Below are positions 30,876-38,554 of a stretch of 55,698 nt of DNA, piece after piece. This DNA comes from a virus: IMG/VR virus record IMGVR_UViG_3300030329_001268, positions 1 through 55,698 of that record, one strand, 5' to 3'. A model generated the notes under the pieces. It did not search any database and was not told where the DNA came from. It was given only the letters and a program-made list of their open reading frames with translations. Position numbers and translations under genes: made by a program. Each line of letters begins with the position of its first letter. Positions within the stretch are counted from its first letter, which is position 1.

Positions 30876-31564
30876 AAATTTTTATAGGTTATGACTCATA
30901 TTATCCTGAAGTTTACGAAGTTTGTAAACGTTCTATTCAAGACATGTCTGTTGAAGAACATGAGATTATTCCTTTAGTAAAGAAAGATTTAATAGACAGA
31001 GAGTTGTATTACAGAGAGCCACAAGGAGAATCTACTGAGTTTGCCTTTACTCGTTTCCTTGTTCCTCACCTTTGTAACTTTGAAGGTCACGCTTTATTTT
31101 GTGATGTAGATTTTCTTTGGAAATGTGATCCTATAGAAATTGCTGATTATGTAAGCGTGTGTTGTAATGCTGAAGAACATTCAATACATGTAGTAAAACA
31201 CCCACAATTAGTTACTCGCCCTCATGGTAAAATGATGGACAAAACCAACAGACCTTACGATAAAAAATATTGGTCAAGTCTTATGTATTTTAATAATGAA
31301 AAATGTAAAAGATTAAATATAGATTATGTCAGCACAACAGAAGCAGGAAACTTACATGGTTTTAAATGGCTAGATAGCGATGATCAAATAGGGGAACTTC
31401 CTGTTGCATATAATATGTTAGTTGGATATTACAACTTTAAAGACTTACCTTATACTAGACTACCTAAAGCAATTCACTTTACAGATGGTGGGCCATGGTT
31501 ACATCAATACCGAGATGTGGATTACGCAAAAGAATGGATACGGACAAGAAACAAAATAAAATAA
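30872..31564 (+). CDS. GT-A fold glycosyltransferase (GT8-like)
   Basis: A 230-aa protein. MKIFIGYDSYYPEVYEVCKR starts the nucleotide-sugar fold. ALFCDVDFLWKCDP holds the DxD metal-binding motif near residue 78. LPKAIHFTDGGPWLHQY near the end matches the 'HF.g..PW' ending of GT8-like enzymes. No membrane segment or signal peptide is visible, so it acts in the cytoplasm. It is one of two glycosyltransferases in the cassette. Donor and acceptor are unknown. Confidence 0.75.
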   Translation: MKIFIGYDSYYPEVYEVCKRSIQDMSVEEHEIIPLVKKDLIDRELYYREPQGESTEFAFTRFLVPHLCNFEGHALFCDVDFLWKCDPIEIADYVSVCCNAEEHSIHVVKHPQLVTRPHGKMMDKTNRPYDKKYWSSLMYFNNEKCKRLNIDYVSTTEAGNLHGFKWLDSDDQIGELPVAYNMLVGYYNFKDLPYTRLPKAIHFTDGGPWLHQYRDVDYAKEWIRTRNKIK

Positions 31565-32433
31565 GTTTTCTTAAACATAGAAAGTTTCAAGAAGATAAAC
31601 ACTTTAATGCTATATCTGAAAAAGATTTAAGCCCATTAGATTCTATACTTACTGTAGAAATAAATACTACAGAACTGTGCAATCGTACTTGTGTGTTCTG
31701 TCCTCGACACGATCCAAAAGTATTTCCAAATAGAAATCTACACATGACAACTAAAGGCGCAGAACATATTGCGAAAGAATTAGGAAAGAATAATTATAAA
31801 GGAAAAATTTCTTTTAGTGGCTTTGGAGAAAACTTTCTTAATCCTAAATTTGACAGGATTGTTTTTAGGTTTAGATTATATGTGCCTAATGCTACTCTTG
31901 AATGCAATACTAACGGAGATAAACTAACTAAAGAATATGCAAAGAAGTTGTTTGATGCAGGATTAGATTTGTTATATATAAATCTATATGATGGTATAGA
32001 ACAGATGGAATACTTTGATGATATAATGCAGTCTGCTATGATTCCTTCGTCTAAATATAAATATCGTATGCATTACAACGAAGAAGACTATGGTTTATTT
32101 TTAAATAATCGTGGTGGAAATATTGATTGGATAGGAATAGATGAGTCCGATGTCAAGTCTTTATATGGGAAAGTTTGTTACTATCCTTTTTATAAAATGT
32201 TTGTAGACTGGAATGGGGATGTCTTATTTTGTTCTAATGATTGGGGAAGAGAACATATTATAGGAAACCTACAACAACAGACATTAGAAGAAGTATGGTT
32301 TAGTAAGCCCATGAAAAAAATTAGAAATAAATTAGCCAGGGGAAACAGGTCGCATTCACCTTGTAATAAATGCAGTGTAAACGGAACGTTGTTTGGTGAA
32401 AGATCTTTTAAATTATTGACAGGTGATAGATGA
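31534..32433 (+). CDS. Radical SAM/SPASM-domain protein
   Basis: A 299-aa protein if started at ATG 31534; ATG 31495 is the alternative, and both overlap the previous gene. The radical SAM cluster is CNRTCVFCPR (CxxxCxxC) near residue 48, followed by FSGFGENFLNPKFDRI, the usual SAM-binding 'GGGE'-type strand. The C-terminal SPASM region carries CYYPFYKMFVDWNGDVLFCS and SPCNKCSVNG, a second cluster site. Such proteins do radical chemistry on peptides or sugars. The substrate is unknown, and the neighbours suggest a glycan or modified small molecule. It overlaps the next gene by 4 bp. Confidence 0.82.
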   Translation: MDTDKKQNKISFLKHRKFQEDKHFNAISEKDLSPLDSILTVEINTTELCNRTCVFCPRHDPKVFPNRNLHMTTKGAEHIAKELGKNNYKGKISFSGFGENFLNPKFDRIVFRFRLYVPNATLECNTNGDKLTKEYAKKLFDAGLDLLYINLYDGIEQMEYFDDIMQSAMIPSSKYKYRMHYNEEDYGLFLNNRGGNIDWIGIDESDVKSLYGKVCYYPFYKMFVDWNGDVLFCSNDWGREHIIGNLQQQTLEEVWFSKPMKKIRNKLARGNRSHSPCNKCSVNGTLFGERSFKLLTGDR

Positions 32434-33038
32434 AAAAAGAAGTATTACCGATGTATATAACAGGAAGATATGGTCTTGCAGTTTATCTAGGAGAATATTT
32501 TAATGCTATAACAAACCCTAGTGCAAGAGCCTATGGTGGTTTTGGTGATGGTACAAAAACTGCCGAAGAAATGCTTTTAGATAGTGGTCGTAATGTACAT
32601 GGAGAACTTTGGGGATGTGCTTCGACTTGTGATATTTTAATTAATTGTGAACACGATGGGTTTAATCAAATAAAATTGTTCGATGCTTTCTTTAATTATT
32701 GGAAATATAAACCTGAGAAACATATTATAAATATATCTTCAAGAGCCGCACAGCCTAACATTTCTAAAGGTTATCTCTATGCATCACAAAAGGCAGCTCT
32801 TAACCATTACACAAATAATGTAGTTTATAATTCTGATAAGGCTTGTAAGGTTACTACACTTAACTTGGGTTTAATGAAACACAAAACACTTCCTAGTATT
32901 TCTTACGAAGATGTAGCCGAAACGATTAAATGGATACTATATCATAAGCAAGAGATACCTGAGATAACATTACAACACCCTGCTAATTATCAAGAAATTC
33001 AAAATGAAAAAAAACTTAATAAACTTAACAGAGAATAA
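32430..33038 (+). CDS. Short-chain dehydrogenase-like protein
   Basis: A 202-aa protein. The N-terminal strand VLPMYITGRYGLAVYLGEYF resembles a TGxxGxG cofactor loop, but with altered glycines. HIINISSRAAQPNISKGYLY followed by ASQKAALNHYT has the SDR catalytic Ser and YxxxK (Tyr-Ala-Ser-Gln-Lys). The length is short for the family (usually about 250 aa), so it may be a trimmed enzyme. It could act on a nucleotide sugar made or used by the flanking glycosyltransferases. Starts on an ATGA overlap. Confidence 0.68.
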   Translation: MKKEVLPMYITGRYGLAVYLGEYFNAITNPSARAYGGFGDGTKTAEEMLLDSGRNVHGELWGCASTCDILINCEHDGFNQIKLFDAFFNYWKYKPEKHIINISSRAAQPNISKGYLYASQKAALNHYTNNVVYNSDKACKVTTLNLGLMKHKTLPSISYEDVAETIKWILYHKQEIPEITLQHPANYQEIQNEKKLNKLNRE

Positions 33039-33714
33039 AGACGTTATATTAGTAGGCAACTCAGTTGAAATATTACATTATAACAACGGGCCACTTATTG
33101 ATTCTTACGATACTGTTGTTAGATTTGGTAAAGGTTTTCCAACCCCTTCTATAGAACATGCGATAGGAAAACGTACAGATATTTGGCAGACTGGAATACT
33201 ACGAAGGCATATGGTTAATAAGTTTCCTGATGCTCAAGTCAGCCTCTTTAATAGAAGTAGAATTTATTTAGATAAAGAAATATTAAAAGAAAAACTTCCT
33301 AACTATACAACTATTAATATGTATACGGATGTTGAACTATATAAAATATATGAAGAGTTTGGATTCACAGATCCTGGTAAGTATTCACCTAGACCTTCAC
33401 AAGGTTTTATCGCCTTACTTTTTTTCACAAGAAAAATACCTACTTATAAAAGCCTTACCCTAATAGGCTTTGATTTTTTTGCTAAAAGATATGAGGATAA
33501 AGTAGGATCAGGCAGACCTTACAGTTGGCACAAGCCTCTTTTAGAAACCCCTAAAGAAAGAGATAATCCTCATTTAGTTTCTACAGAAAGAAACCATGCT
33601 CTTCAATTAGAAAAAGAAGGCAAGATTAAATGGATTAAACTATCTGACTTTAAAGAAGAAGACTTATCTATTCCTTCTTTTGCCCAGGATATAAACAGGC
33701 ACAGCCACAATTAA
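33004..33714 (+). CDS. GT29 sialyltransferase-like glycosyltransferase
   Basis: A 236-aa protein. KDVILVGNSVEILHYNNGPL then IDSYDTVVRFGK match the first sialyl motif of GT29 (VGNG-type loop, then 'D.VvRfn'). RPSQGFIALLFF and LTLIGFDFFAKR are like the second motif. It has no membrane anchor, unlike eukaryotic GT29. The last base of its stop region overlaps the stop of the convergent gene at 33711 (shared TTAA). It closes the accessory cassette and the rightward transcription block. The acceptor is unknown. Confidence 0.72.
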   Translation: MKKNLINLTENKDVILVGNSVEILHYNNGPLIDSYDTVVRFGKGFPTPSIEHAIGKRTDIWQTGILRRHMVNKFPDAQVSLFNRSRIYLDKEILKEKLPNYTTINMYTDVELYKIYEEFGFTDPGKYSPRPSQGFIALLFFTRKIPTYKSLTLIGFDFFAKRYEDKVGSGRPYSWHKPLLETPKERDNPHLVSTERNHALQLEKEGKIKWIKLSDFKEEDLSIPSFAQDINRHSHN

Positions 33715-34094
33715 TTTGCTAGTGGATTATCACTCTTAATTTTTTCTTCAAGATTATCTAACTCTGATTTTAAAACTGCAATGTCTCCTCGCAGTCCTGA
33801 AACATCTATAGTTTCATGTGTGTGAGTTTTTAATACTGCAACATCTTGTTCAATTGTTCCTATATCAGGAATATCTAAAGCCTTTAATTGCTCATCAATG
33901 GCTACCATTCTTTTGTCTAATTCTGCCATTCTGTCTGCCATTCCATCTACAGCAGTTATGTAATCATTCGTTGCACTTTCTATATTATCGATCCTGTTAA
34001 TTGTTTGAGCGCCTTCATAGCCGAAACCTGCTAATGTTCCTGCTACTGTAACTCCTGCAATTATTTGTCCAAGTCTATTATTTAACCATTCCAT
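33711..34094 (-). CDS. Membrane-anchored coiled-coil protein, end of the late operon
   Basis: A 127-aa protein with one N-terminal hydrophobic stretch (IIAGVTVAGTLAGFGYEG) followed by long coiled coils (MADRMAELDKRMVAIDEQLK; LRGDIAVLKSELDNLEEKIK). The layout resembles inner-membrane spanin subunits or holin-associated proteins, but it lacks a family signature. It is convergent with the GT29 gene, with overlapping stops and no space for a terminator. It overlaps the next upstream gene by 17 bp. Confidence 0.55.
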   Translation of the reverse strand: MEWLNNRLGQIIAGVTVAGTLAGFGYEGAQTINRIDNIESATNDYITAVDGMADRMAELDKRMVAIDEQLKALDIPDIGTIEQDVAVLKTHTHETIDVSGLRGDIAVLKSELDNLEEKIKSDNPLAN

Positions 34095-36339
34095 GATTTC
34101 CTCCGTCTAAGTTTGGTTGTAAGTTTCTCATTTGTGTTAATGTGTTTATTGATGCAGAAGCCAAGCCATAAAAACCTACAGTATTGTCAGGTAAAACTGC
34201 ATTAGCATACATTGTTTTTGGCTCATACCATGTAGGCTGTGGAGGCATTGACGCATTTCTATACGCATCAAAACCTTCCACATAGCCCATGTATGCAATC
34301 AATTGAGAAGAGTCTGCATACTCTCCTGTTTCTGATTGTTGCTCCTCCATTTCCTGTTGCTGTTGTTTTATATTTTGAGCAACAGTTGTAACCTCTTGTT
34401 TAGATTCTACTGTTGTAGTTGTTTCTCCCATATCTGTATTGGTTGCAACAGTTGTTTCTATTGTAGCAGTAGTTGTAGAAGTACCTGCTACTGTTGTTGT
34501 TTCTGTATTTGTTTCTGTGGCTGTATTTTCATTGGTTGTTTCTGTTGTGCTTGTTGTAGTGGCAACGGAAGCACTTGAAAAATTCTGACTACTTGTTCCT
34601 GTATTTATGTTTGAAGACATTGTAAGTACTTGCTGTGTCTGTGCAGCAGAGGCGCTGATCTGTGCTGATATTGAAGGGGAACTTGAAAAACTTACAGATC
34701 CTCCTGTTGATGAAGCAACTGTAGCCTGTGTACTTGCAGTATTAGATGTTCCTCCTGATGCCACTGTATTACCAGTAGAATGAACAGAATTACCTGCGGT
34801 TGTTCCGCTCATACTATTTACAGCTGCCAGTACTGTTCCTTTTACAACTTGTAATTGTTTTTCTAATTTATTTTCTTTTTCAGTTTCTTCTTCTATTTCT
34901 TCTTCAATAATTTCTTCTATATCTTCTTCTCTTTCTTCTTCTAATTCTTCTTCAGGTTCTTCTTCTGACATTTCTTCTTCAAACCATTCATCTAATTCTT
35001 CAATACTTTCAAATTCTAAAACTTCTTCTATCTGTTCTTCGCTTATCTCTTCCATTATAAGCATTCTTTCGGCTTCTTGAATTAAAGGCTCATTTACTTG
35101 TACTAAATAATCTACGTCATATTCTTCAAAGTCTGTCAAGAACTCTACAAATTCTTCTTCTGTTATTGGAAGTTCTTCTATAATTTCAGGAAGTTCTTCT
35201 TCTATAATGTATACTAAGTCATCAAAAGGAAGATGTTCTTCAGGCGGATCTAACCATATAAGTTCTTCAGGAATATCATCTATGACTATAGGAAGAAAAG
35301 GATCATCTACATGTTCTTGTGAATAAAACTCTTCGTAGTATTCTTCTACATAAAATTCTTCAGAAAAATATTCAGAAGGATCTTCATAATAATATTCTTC
35401 TTCTATGTAGCCATAGTCATATTCTTCTTCAGCATATCCATAATCAAATTCTTCTTGTTGTACAAAGTAAGCAACAGATTGTTGAGTTGTATAGCCTGGA
35501 CAAAAAGGTGCGTACTGAGGATCAAGATCACATTGCTGATCATCATATGCTTCCCAATATCCTGTACATAGATTACTGTATAAAGGATTTAATGTGCATT
35601 GCTGAACTAAATAAGCCGCTTCATAACCTGCACATTCAGTACTGCTTAAAGGATTAACAGAACAAGCATCATTGTATGTAAGAGATTTGTTTTCTAATAG
35701 AGTATTAAAACTACTATTGTTCCAGTCTTGGTTAACACACGTACTTAAATTTGTTGTGCCTGTATTACATTCATCAAAGAATAAATACTGTTTATAATTG
35801 TTAGAATCTCCTTGTATTCCTATAACAACATCGTGGGTTTTTATATCTAATGCACCATATCTAAATTCTATTTTAGAATTTTGCTCATATAAAAACATTT
35901 CAAAAGTGTTATCAGAATTGCTTCTATTATATTCTCTTAAATCATACCATCCTACTACAAAATAATCTTCAAAAGACTTGGAAAGTATTTTAGATTGGTT
36001 ATCTCTTATAAGATCAGTCCAAAAAGGATAGATGGTATAATTCGTGTCAGGTAAGGGATCAGGAGTATAGTCATTGCAATACGCTGTGGTGAAAGAAAAA
36101 CAACCATTAGTTGATATATATCCTTTGTCATATGTTTGATCAAAAAATTCAAAATCAAATCCTATGTCGACCAAGCCTGATCGACCATCATCACTTATAT
36201 TATATTGAGTTGTACCTGTTTGATTTCTCAGGTCGAGAATACTGGCTGTTCCTGTAGTCCAATCAGTTGCACTTAAATTAAAAGATAATAAAAGAGTTCC
36301 TAATAGTAGACTAAGTTTGGTTTTTAAATTCTCTAACAC
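34078..36339 (-). CDS. Secreted NIDO-like protein with Cys repeats and acidic low-complexity region (753 aa)
   Basis: Starts at GTG 36339 behind AAGG. A signal peptide is clear (KTKLSLLLGTLLLSFNLSAT). Residues about 25-200 look like a nidogen-type (NIDO) beta domain: DDGRSGLVDIGFDFEFFDQT, YISTNGCFSF, PFWTDLI, FEMFLYEQNSKIEFRYG. About 225-290 is three repeats of C-x-LNP-x5-C-x-GY-x-x-AY type. A Glu/Tyr-rich acidic region follows to about 490, then Thr/Ser-rich linkers and a short ordered C-terminus. It would be exported from the host cell or displayed at its envelope. Function unknown; superinfection blocking or lysis help are possibilities. Confidence 0.7.
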   Translation of the reverse strand: MLENLKTKLSLLLGTLLLSFNLSATDWTTGTASILDLRNQTGTTQYNISDDGRSGLVDIGFDFEFFDQTYDKGYISTNGCFSFTTAYCNDYTPDPLPDTNYTIYPFWTDLIRDNQSKILSKSFEDYFVVGWYDLREYNRSNSDNTFEMFLYEQNSKIEFRYGALDIKTHDVVIGIQGDSNNYKQYLFFDECNTGTTNLSTCVNQDWNNSSFNTLLENKSLTYNDACSVNPLSSTECAGYEAAYLVQQCTLNPLYSNLCTGYWEAYDDQQCDLDPQYAPFCPGYTTQQSVAYFVQQEEFDYGYAEEEYDYGYIEEEYYYEDPSEYFSEEFYVEEYYEEFYSQEHVDDPFLPIVIDDIPEELIWLDPPEEHLPFDDLVYIIEEELPEIIEELPITEEEFVEFLTDFEEYDVDYLVQVNEPLIQEAERMLIMEEISEEQIEEVLEFESIEELDEWFEEEMSEEEPEEELEEEREEDIEEIIEEEIEEETEKENKLEKQLQVVKGTVLAAVNSMSGTTAGNSVHSTGNTVASGGTSNTASTQATVASSTGGSVSFSSSPSISAQISASAAQTQQVLTMSSNINTGTSSQNFSSASVATTTSTTETTNENTATETNTETTTVAGTSTTTATIETTVATNTDMGETTTTVESKQEVTTVAQNIKQQQQEMEEQQSETGEYADSSQLIAYMGYVEGFDAYRNASMPPQPTWYEPKTMYANAVLPDNTVGFYGLASASINTLTQMRNLQPNLDGGNHGMVK

Positions 36340-37480
36340 ACGTTAGCCTTGATTTTTTTACCTTAGTTTTTTCGGCTCTGCATCTTTTAACATATCTGTC
36401 TTTAGCCTCTTGGTAGTCAGGTCTATCTTCAGGGTTCTGTCTCCATGCAGTTTTTGCTTCTTCCCCTATCTTACCTTCGTAAGGGCATGGAGTACCTGCC
36501 ATATGCATTGCTTTAAAAACTCTAGGATCCTGGCACAATACTCCAACTGCCGCTATTTTCATACCAGTATCATAAAGATATTTAGAAAGTTTTAAACGTT
36601 CACAATTCTCATCTCTTACTGCTTTACCGCCTGAAAGACCAAACACTTGTCCTTGAAACGCACCACTTACACCTGTAGTACAAAGGTCTTGGCTGTAACT
36701 CATAATAGAAGGAGCAATCGCAGAAGCAGGTGGCGCTTTTTGCGTGATATTCTGATTGATAGTCTGTTCAGACTTGCTCTCATTTATGTTCCGATTGGTG
36801 TTGTCAGAAGTACTAGTATTGACGTTATTATTATTGTTTGTATTTTCCGAAGTAACGTTTGACTCGGATGTATTTTTATTTATATTTGTATTTTGATTCG
36901 TGTTGTTGCTAGTACTAGTATTGACGTTATTATTATTGTTTGTATTATTTGATGTTGTATTATTATTGTTTGTGTTAGTCGAATTTACTGTACTAGATAC
37001 AGTTGAATTAGTTGTATTATTATTGGTATTAACACTAGTAGATGAACTAACGTTGTTATTGTTGTTTGTGTTGGTCTGCGTACCAGTTGTCGTAACAGTG
37101 TTGACATTGTTATTATTGTTTGTATTTGTTGCTGTTGAATTGTTAGTGTTTACGTTAGTTGCTGTTGACGTGCTTGTATTTACATTTGTCGTTGAACTAG
37201 TGTTATTATTAGTATTGACATTTGTGTTACTGTTTGTTGCTGTCGTTGTTGTTGTGTTGACATTTGTATTACTATTGGTGTTAACATTTGTATTACTGTT
37301 GGTGTTAACATTTGTATTACTGTTTGTTGTAGTTGTAGTATTTGTTGTATTTAATGAGTTAGCCTCACAATATTCTGTACCTGCTGTACATGTTCCTGTT
37401 TGAGTATCTGCCTTTACAGGAGTACCCAAGAAAAGAGCAGAGAGAAACAATGCTCCTAATAAAATTTTTTGTTTCATCAT
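36311..37480 (-). CDS. Secreted Asn/Thr-repeat protein with conserved C-terminal domain (389 aa)
   Basis: The start is ATG 37480 (or 37477) just after AGGAGGG; an in-frame TTG at 37498 would put that site inside the gene. The signal peptide is MMKQKILLGALFLSALFLGT, cut near VKADTQT. Residues about 45-240 are built of NTNVNTNS-like repeats. The C-terminal ~140 residues form a real domain: APSIMSYSQDLCTTGVSGAF, GKAVRDENCERLKLSKYLYD, GVLCQDPRVFKAM and paired Cys. It is probably exported, with the repeat as a flexible spacer. It overlaps the next gene by 29 bp and may be its partner. Confidence 0.72.
   Translation of the reverse strand: MMKQKILLGALFLSALFLGTPVKADTQTGTCTAGTEYCEANSLNTTNTTTTTNSNTNVNTNSNTNVNTNSNTNVNTTTTTATNSNTNVNTNNNTSSTTNVNTSTSTATNVNTNNSTATNTNNNNNVNTVTTTGTQTNTNNNNNVSSSTSVNTNNNTTNSTVSSTVNSTNTNNNNTTSNNTNNNNNVNTSTSNNTNQNTNINKNTSESNVTSENTNNNNNVNTSTSDNTNRNINESKSEQTINQNITQKAPPASAIAPSIMSYSQDLCTTGVSGAFQGQVFGLSGGKAVRDENCERLKLSKYLYDTGMKIAAVGVLCQDPRVFKAMHMAGTPCPYEGKIGEEAKTAWRQNPEDRPDYQEAKDRYVKRCRAEKTKVKKSRLTCVREFKNQT
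37247..37335 (-). repeat. 24-bp tandem repeat in the secreted protein gene
   Basis: The unit encodes NSNTNVNT and has about three near-identical copies (ACATTTGTATTACTGTTGGT-like on the plus strand). Different, less regular Asn/Thr repeats cover most of 36840-37240. Copy number is likely to vary between strains. Confidence 0.6.
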
Positions 37481-37506
37481 CTGCCCTCCTCTAAGCAAAG
37501 TTGAAA

Positions 37507-37659
37507 TTAACTTAATAAATCAAAATGTATAAGAACATCAAATAGTAAATAAGCAAATAAAAGCCTAAACATAAAACGATACCTAACGACATCGGCTGTT
37601 AAAGTTGCGAGGTCTTCTTTATTTATATGAACCCATTTTCTATAGTTGTCTTGTTCCAT
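37507..37659 (-). CDS. Small membrane protein (50 aa)
   Basis: Starts at ATG 37659, 8 bp after the hsp20 stop. After a charged N-terminus (MEQDNYRKWVHINKEDLATL) it has one membrane segment (YRFMFRLLFAYLLFDVLIHF). No strong ribosome site is visible, so it may depend on coupling to hsp20. It could belong to the lysis set, or be an anchor; function unknown. Confidence 0.5.
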   Translation of the reverse strand: MEQDNYRKWVHINKEDLATLTADVVRYRFMFRLLFAYLLFDVLIHFDLLS

Positions 37660-37667
37660 TTTATTCA

Positions 37668-38126
37668 CTATTTAATTTTAATTTTGATTGGTTTCTTTTC
37701 TTCAGGAATTTCTTTTTTAAGAAAGATATTTAACATTCCGTCTTTAAAGTTAGCACCTTCAACTACTATATCTTCTGATAAAGTAAATTGTCTTTTAAAA
37801 GAACGTTGTGCTATGCCTTTATGCAGTATCTTATTCTCTTCAATAACATCATTAACAATCTCTTTTGAAGAATCATAAGAAATTGTTAGCGTGTTTTCTT
37901 GGAGTTCTATATTAAGATCTTTCTTTGCTATTCCTGCAAGAGCAATTTCAATTACGAAATTATCTCCGTCTTGTAGCACATTGTATGGCGGATAACTTGG
38001 CAAACTTTTAGAACCTTGAGACATCTGAGAGATGCTGTCAAAAAGATTGTCAAATCCTACAAACAATGATGAAAATATGGGATCTCTAAAATCTACCATA
38101 CCATAAAAGTCATTTTTTCTGACCAT
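37668..38126 (-). CDS. Small heat-shock protein (Hsp20/IbpA family)
   Basis: A 152-aa protein. The N-terminal MVDFRDPIFSSLFVGFDNLF resembles IbpA. The alpha-crystallin domain runs from YNVLQDGDNFVIEIALAGIA, through KDLNIELQENTLTISYDS and GIAQRSFKRQFTLSEDI, to ANFKDGMLNIFLKKEIPEE. The C-terminal PIKIKIK is the IxI-type tail that helps oligomer assembly. It holds unfolding proteins in a refoldable state. Phage Hsp20s are known from marine cyanophages. It is one of few late genes with a long leader, which looks like a ROSE thermometer. Confidence 0.9.
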   Translation of the reverse strand: MVRKNDFYGMVDFRDPIFSSLFVGFDNLFDSISQMSQGSKSLPSYPPYNVLQDGDNFVIEIALAGIAKKDLNIELQENTLTISYDSSKEIVNDVIEENKILHKGIAQRSFKRQFTLSEDIVVEGANFKDGMLNIFLKKEIPEEKKPIKIKIK

Positions 38127-38248
38127 GATTTTCTCCTTATTATAAGCAAGATTAATATTAAAAATATACTCATTAAGAATATATTCAGTTAATGCCTCTC
38201 AGACCTCGTAATGAGCGTTCTAAGAGGACTTTATTAATTAGATAAAGA
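38127..38248 (-). promoter_or_regulatory. Candidate ROSE-like RNA thermometer in the hsp20 leader
   Basis: Next to the start codon, CUUGCUUA pairs with UAAGGAG (38150-38133) around a UAA loop, with one bulged G. This hides the ribosome site AGGAG and reproduces the ROSE signature in which UUGCU faces the Shine-Dalgarno with a bulged G. Upstream is a strong 9-bp hairpin (38227-38195: CCTCTTAGA with TCTGAGAGG). Weaker A/T stems lie between. ROSE elements control small heat-shock genes of proteobacteria. Temperature control here is inferred. Confidence 0.6.
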
Positions 38249-38407
38249 TTATCCCTTTAATCTAAATAATTTTGTTAAATCGTAAAGTTTATCTTTAACT
38301 TTTTCGTAGTACATTTTGCCTTTTGCAACAATGTCACGCATCATGTTTGGCTCACAATGCCACATGATAATCATTAGTATAATAATTAAACTTAATACAA
38401 CAGTCAT
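38249..38407 (-). CDS. Small membrane protein (52 aa)
   Basis: Starts at 38407, the base before the stop of the gene upstream. One N-terminal membrane segment (MTVVLSLIIILMIIMWHCEP) is followed by a basic tail (MYYEKVKDKLYDLTKLFRLK). It lies in the holin cluster and may assist lysis. No family recognised. Confidence 0.6.
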   Translation of the reverse strand: MTVVLSLIIILMIIMWHCEPNMMRDIVAKGKMYYEKVKDKLYDLTKLFRLKG

Positions 38408-38554
38408 TTATTTTTTTCCGCCTTTACCACGTCTAGGAATATAAGGTGATATACCTTCCCAAACTTTAGTAGCGGCTTTCTTTGCTTCACTACGTTTCTT
38501 TAGCATTACATATGCAAAGACAACAATAACAATAGCAATAATAGCATTTTCCAT
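38408..38554 (-). CDS. Small membrane protein (48 aa)
   Basis: Starts with a TAATG overlap on the holin stop. N-terminal membrane segment (ENAIIAIVIVVFAYVML), then a basic cytoplasmic tail (KKRSEAKKAATKVWEGISPY, RRGKGGKK). The tail and the small size recall membrane-anchored lysis accessory proteins. It is followed immediately by another single-span protein. Confidence 0.6.
   Translation of the reverse strand: MENAIIAIVIVVFAYVMLKKRSEAKKAATKVWEGISPYIPRRGKGGKK

Noticed and set aside
34336-34578. Cys-rich plus-strand frames at 34336 and 54004
   Set aside because: They are antisense readings of Thr-rich repeats (ACA/ACT read as TGT/AGT). No ribosome site, no conserved pattern.
36900-37403. Plus-strand frame with a Leu/Val-rich, membrane-like product
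   Set aside because: It is the reverse complement of the Asn/Thr repeats and only appears hydrophobic for that reason.
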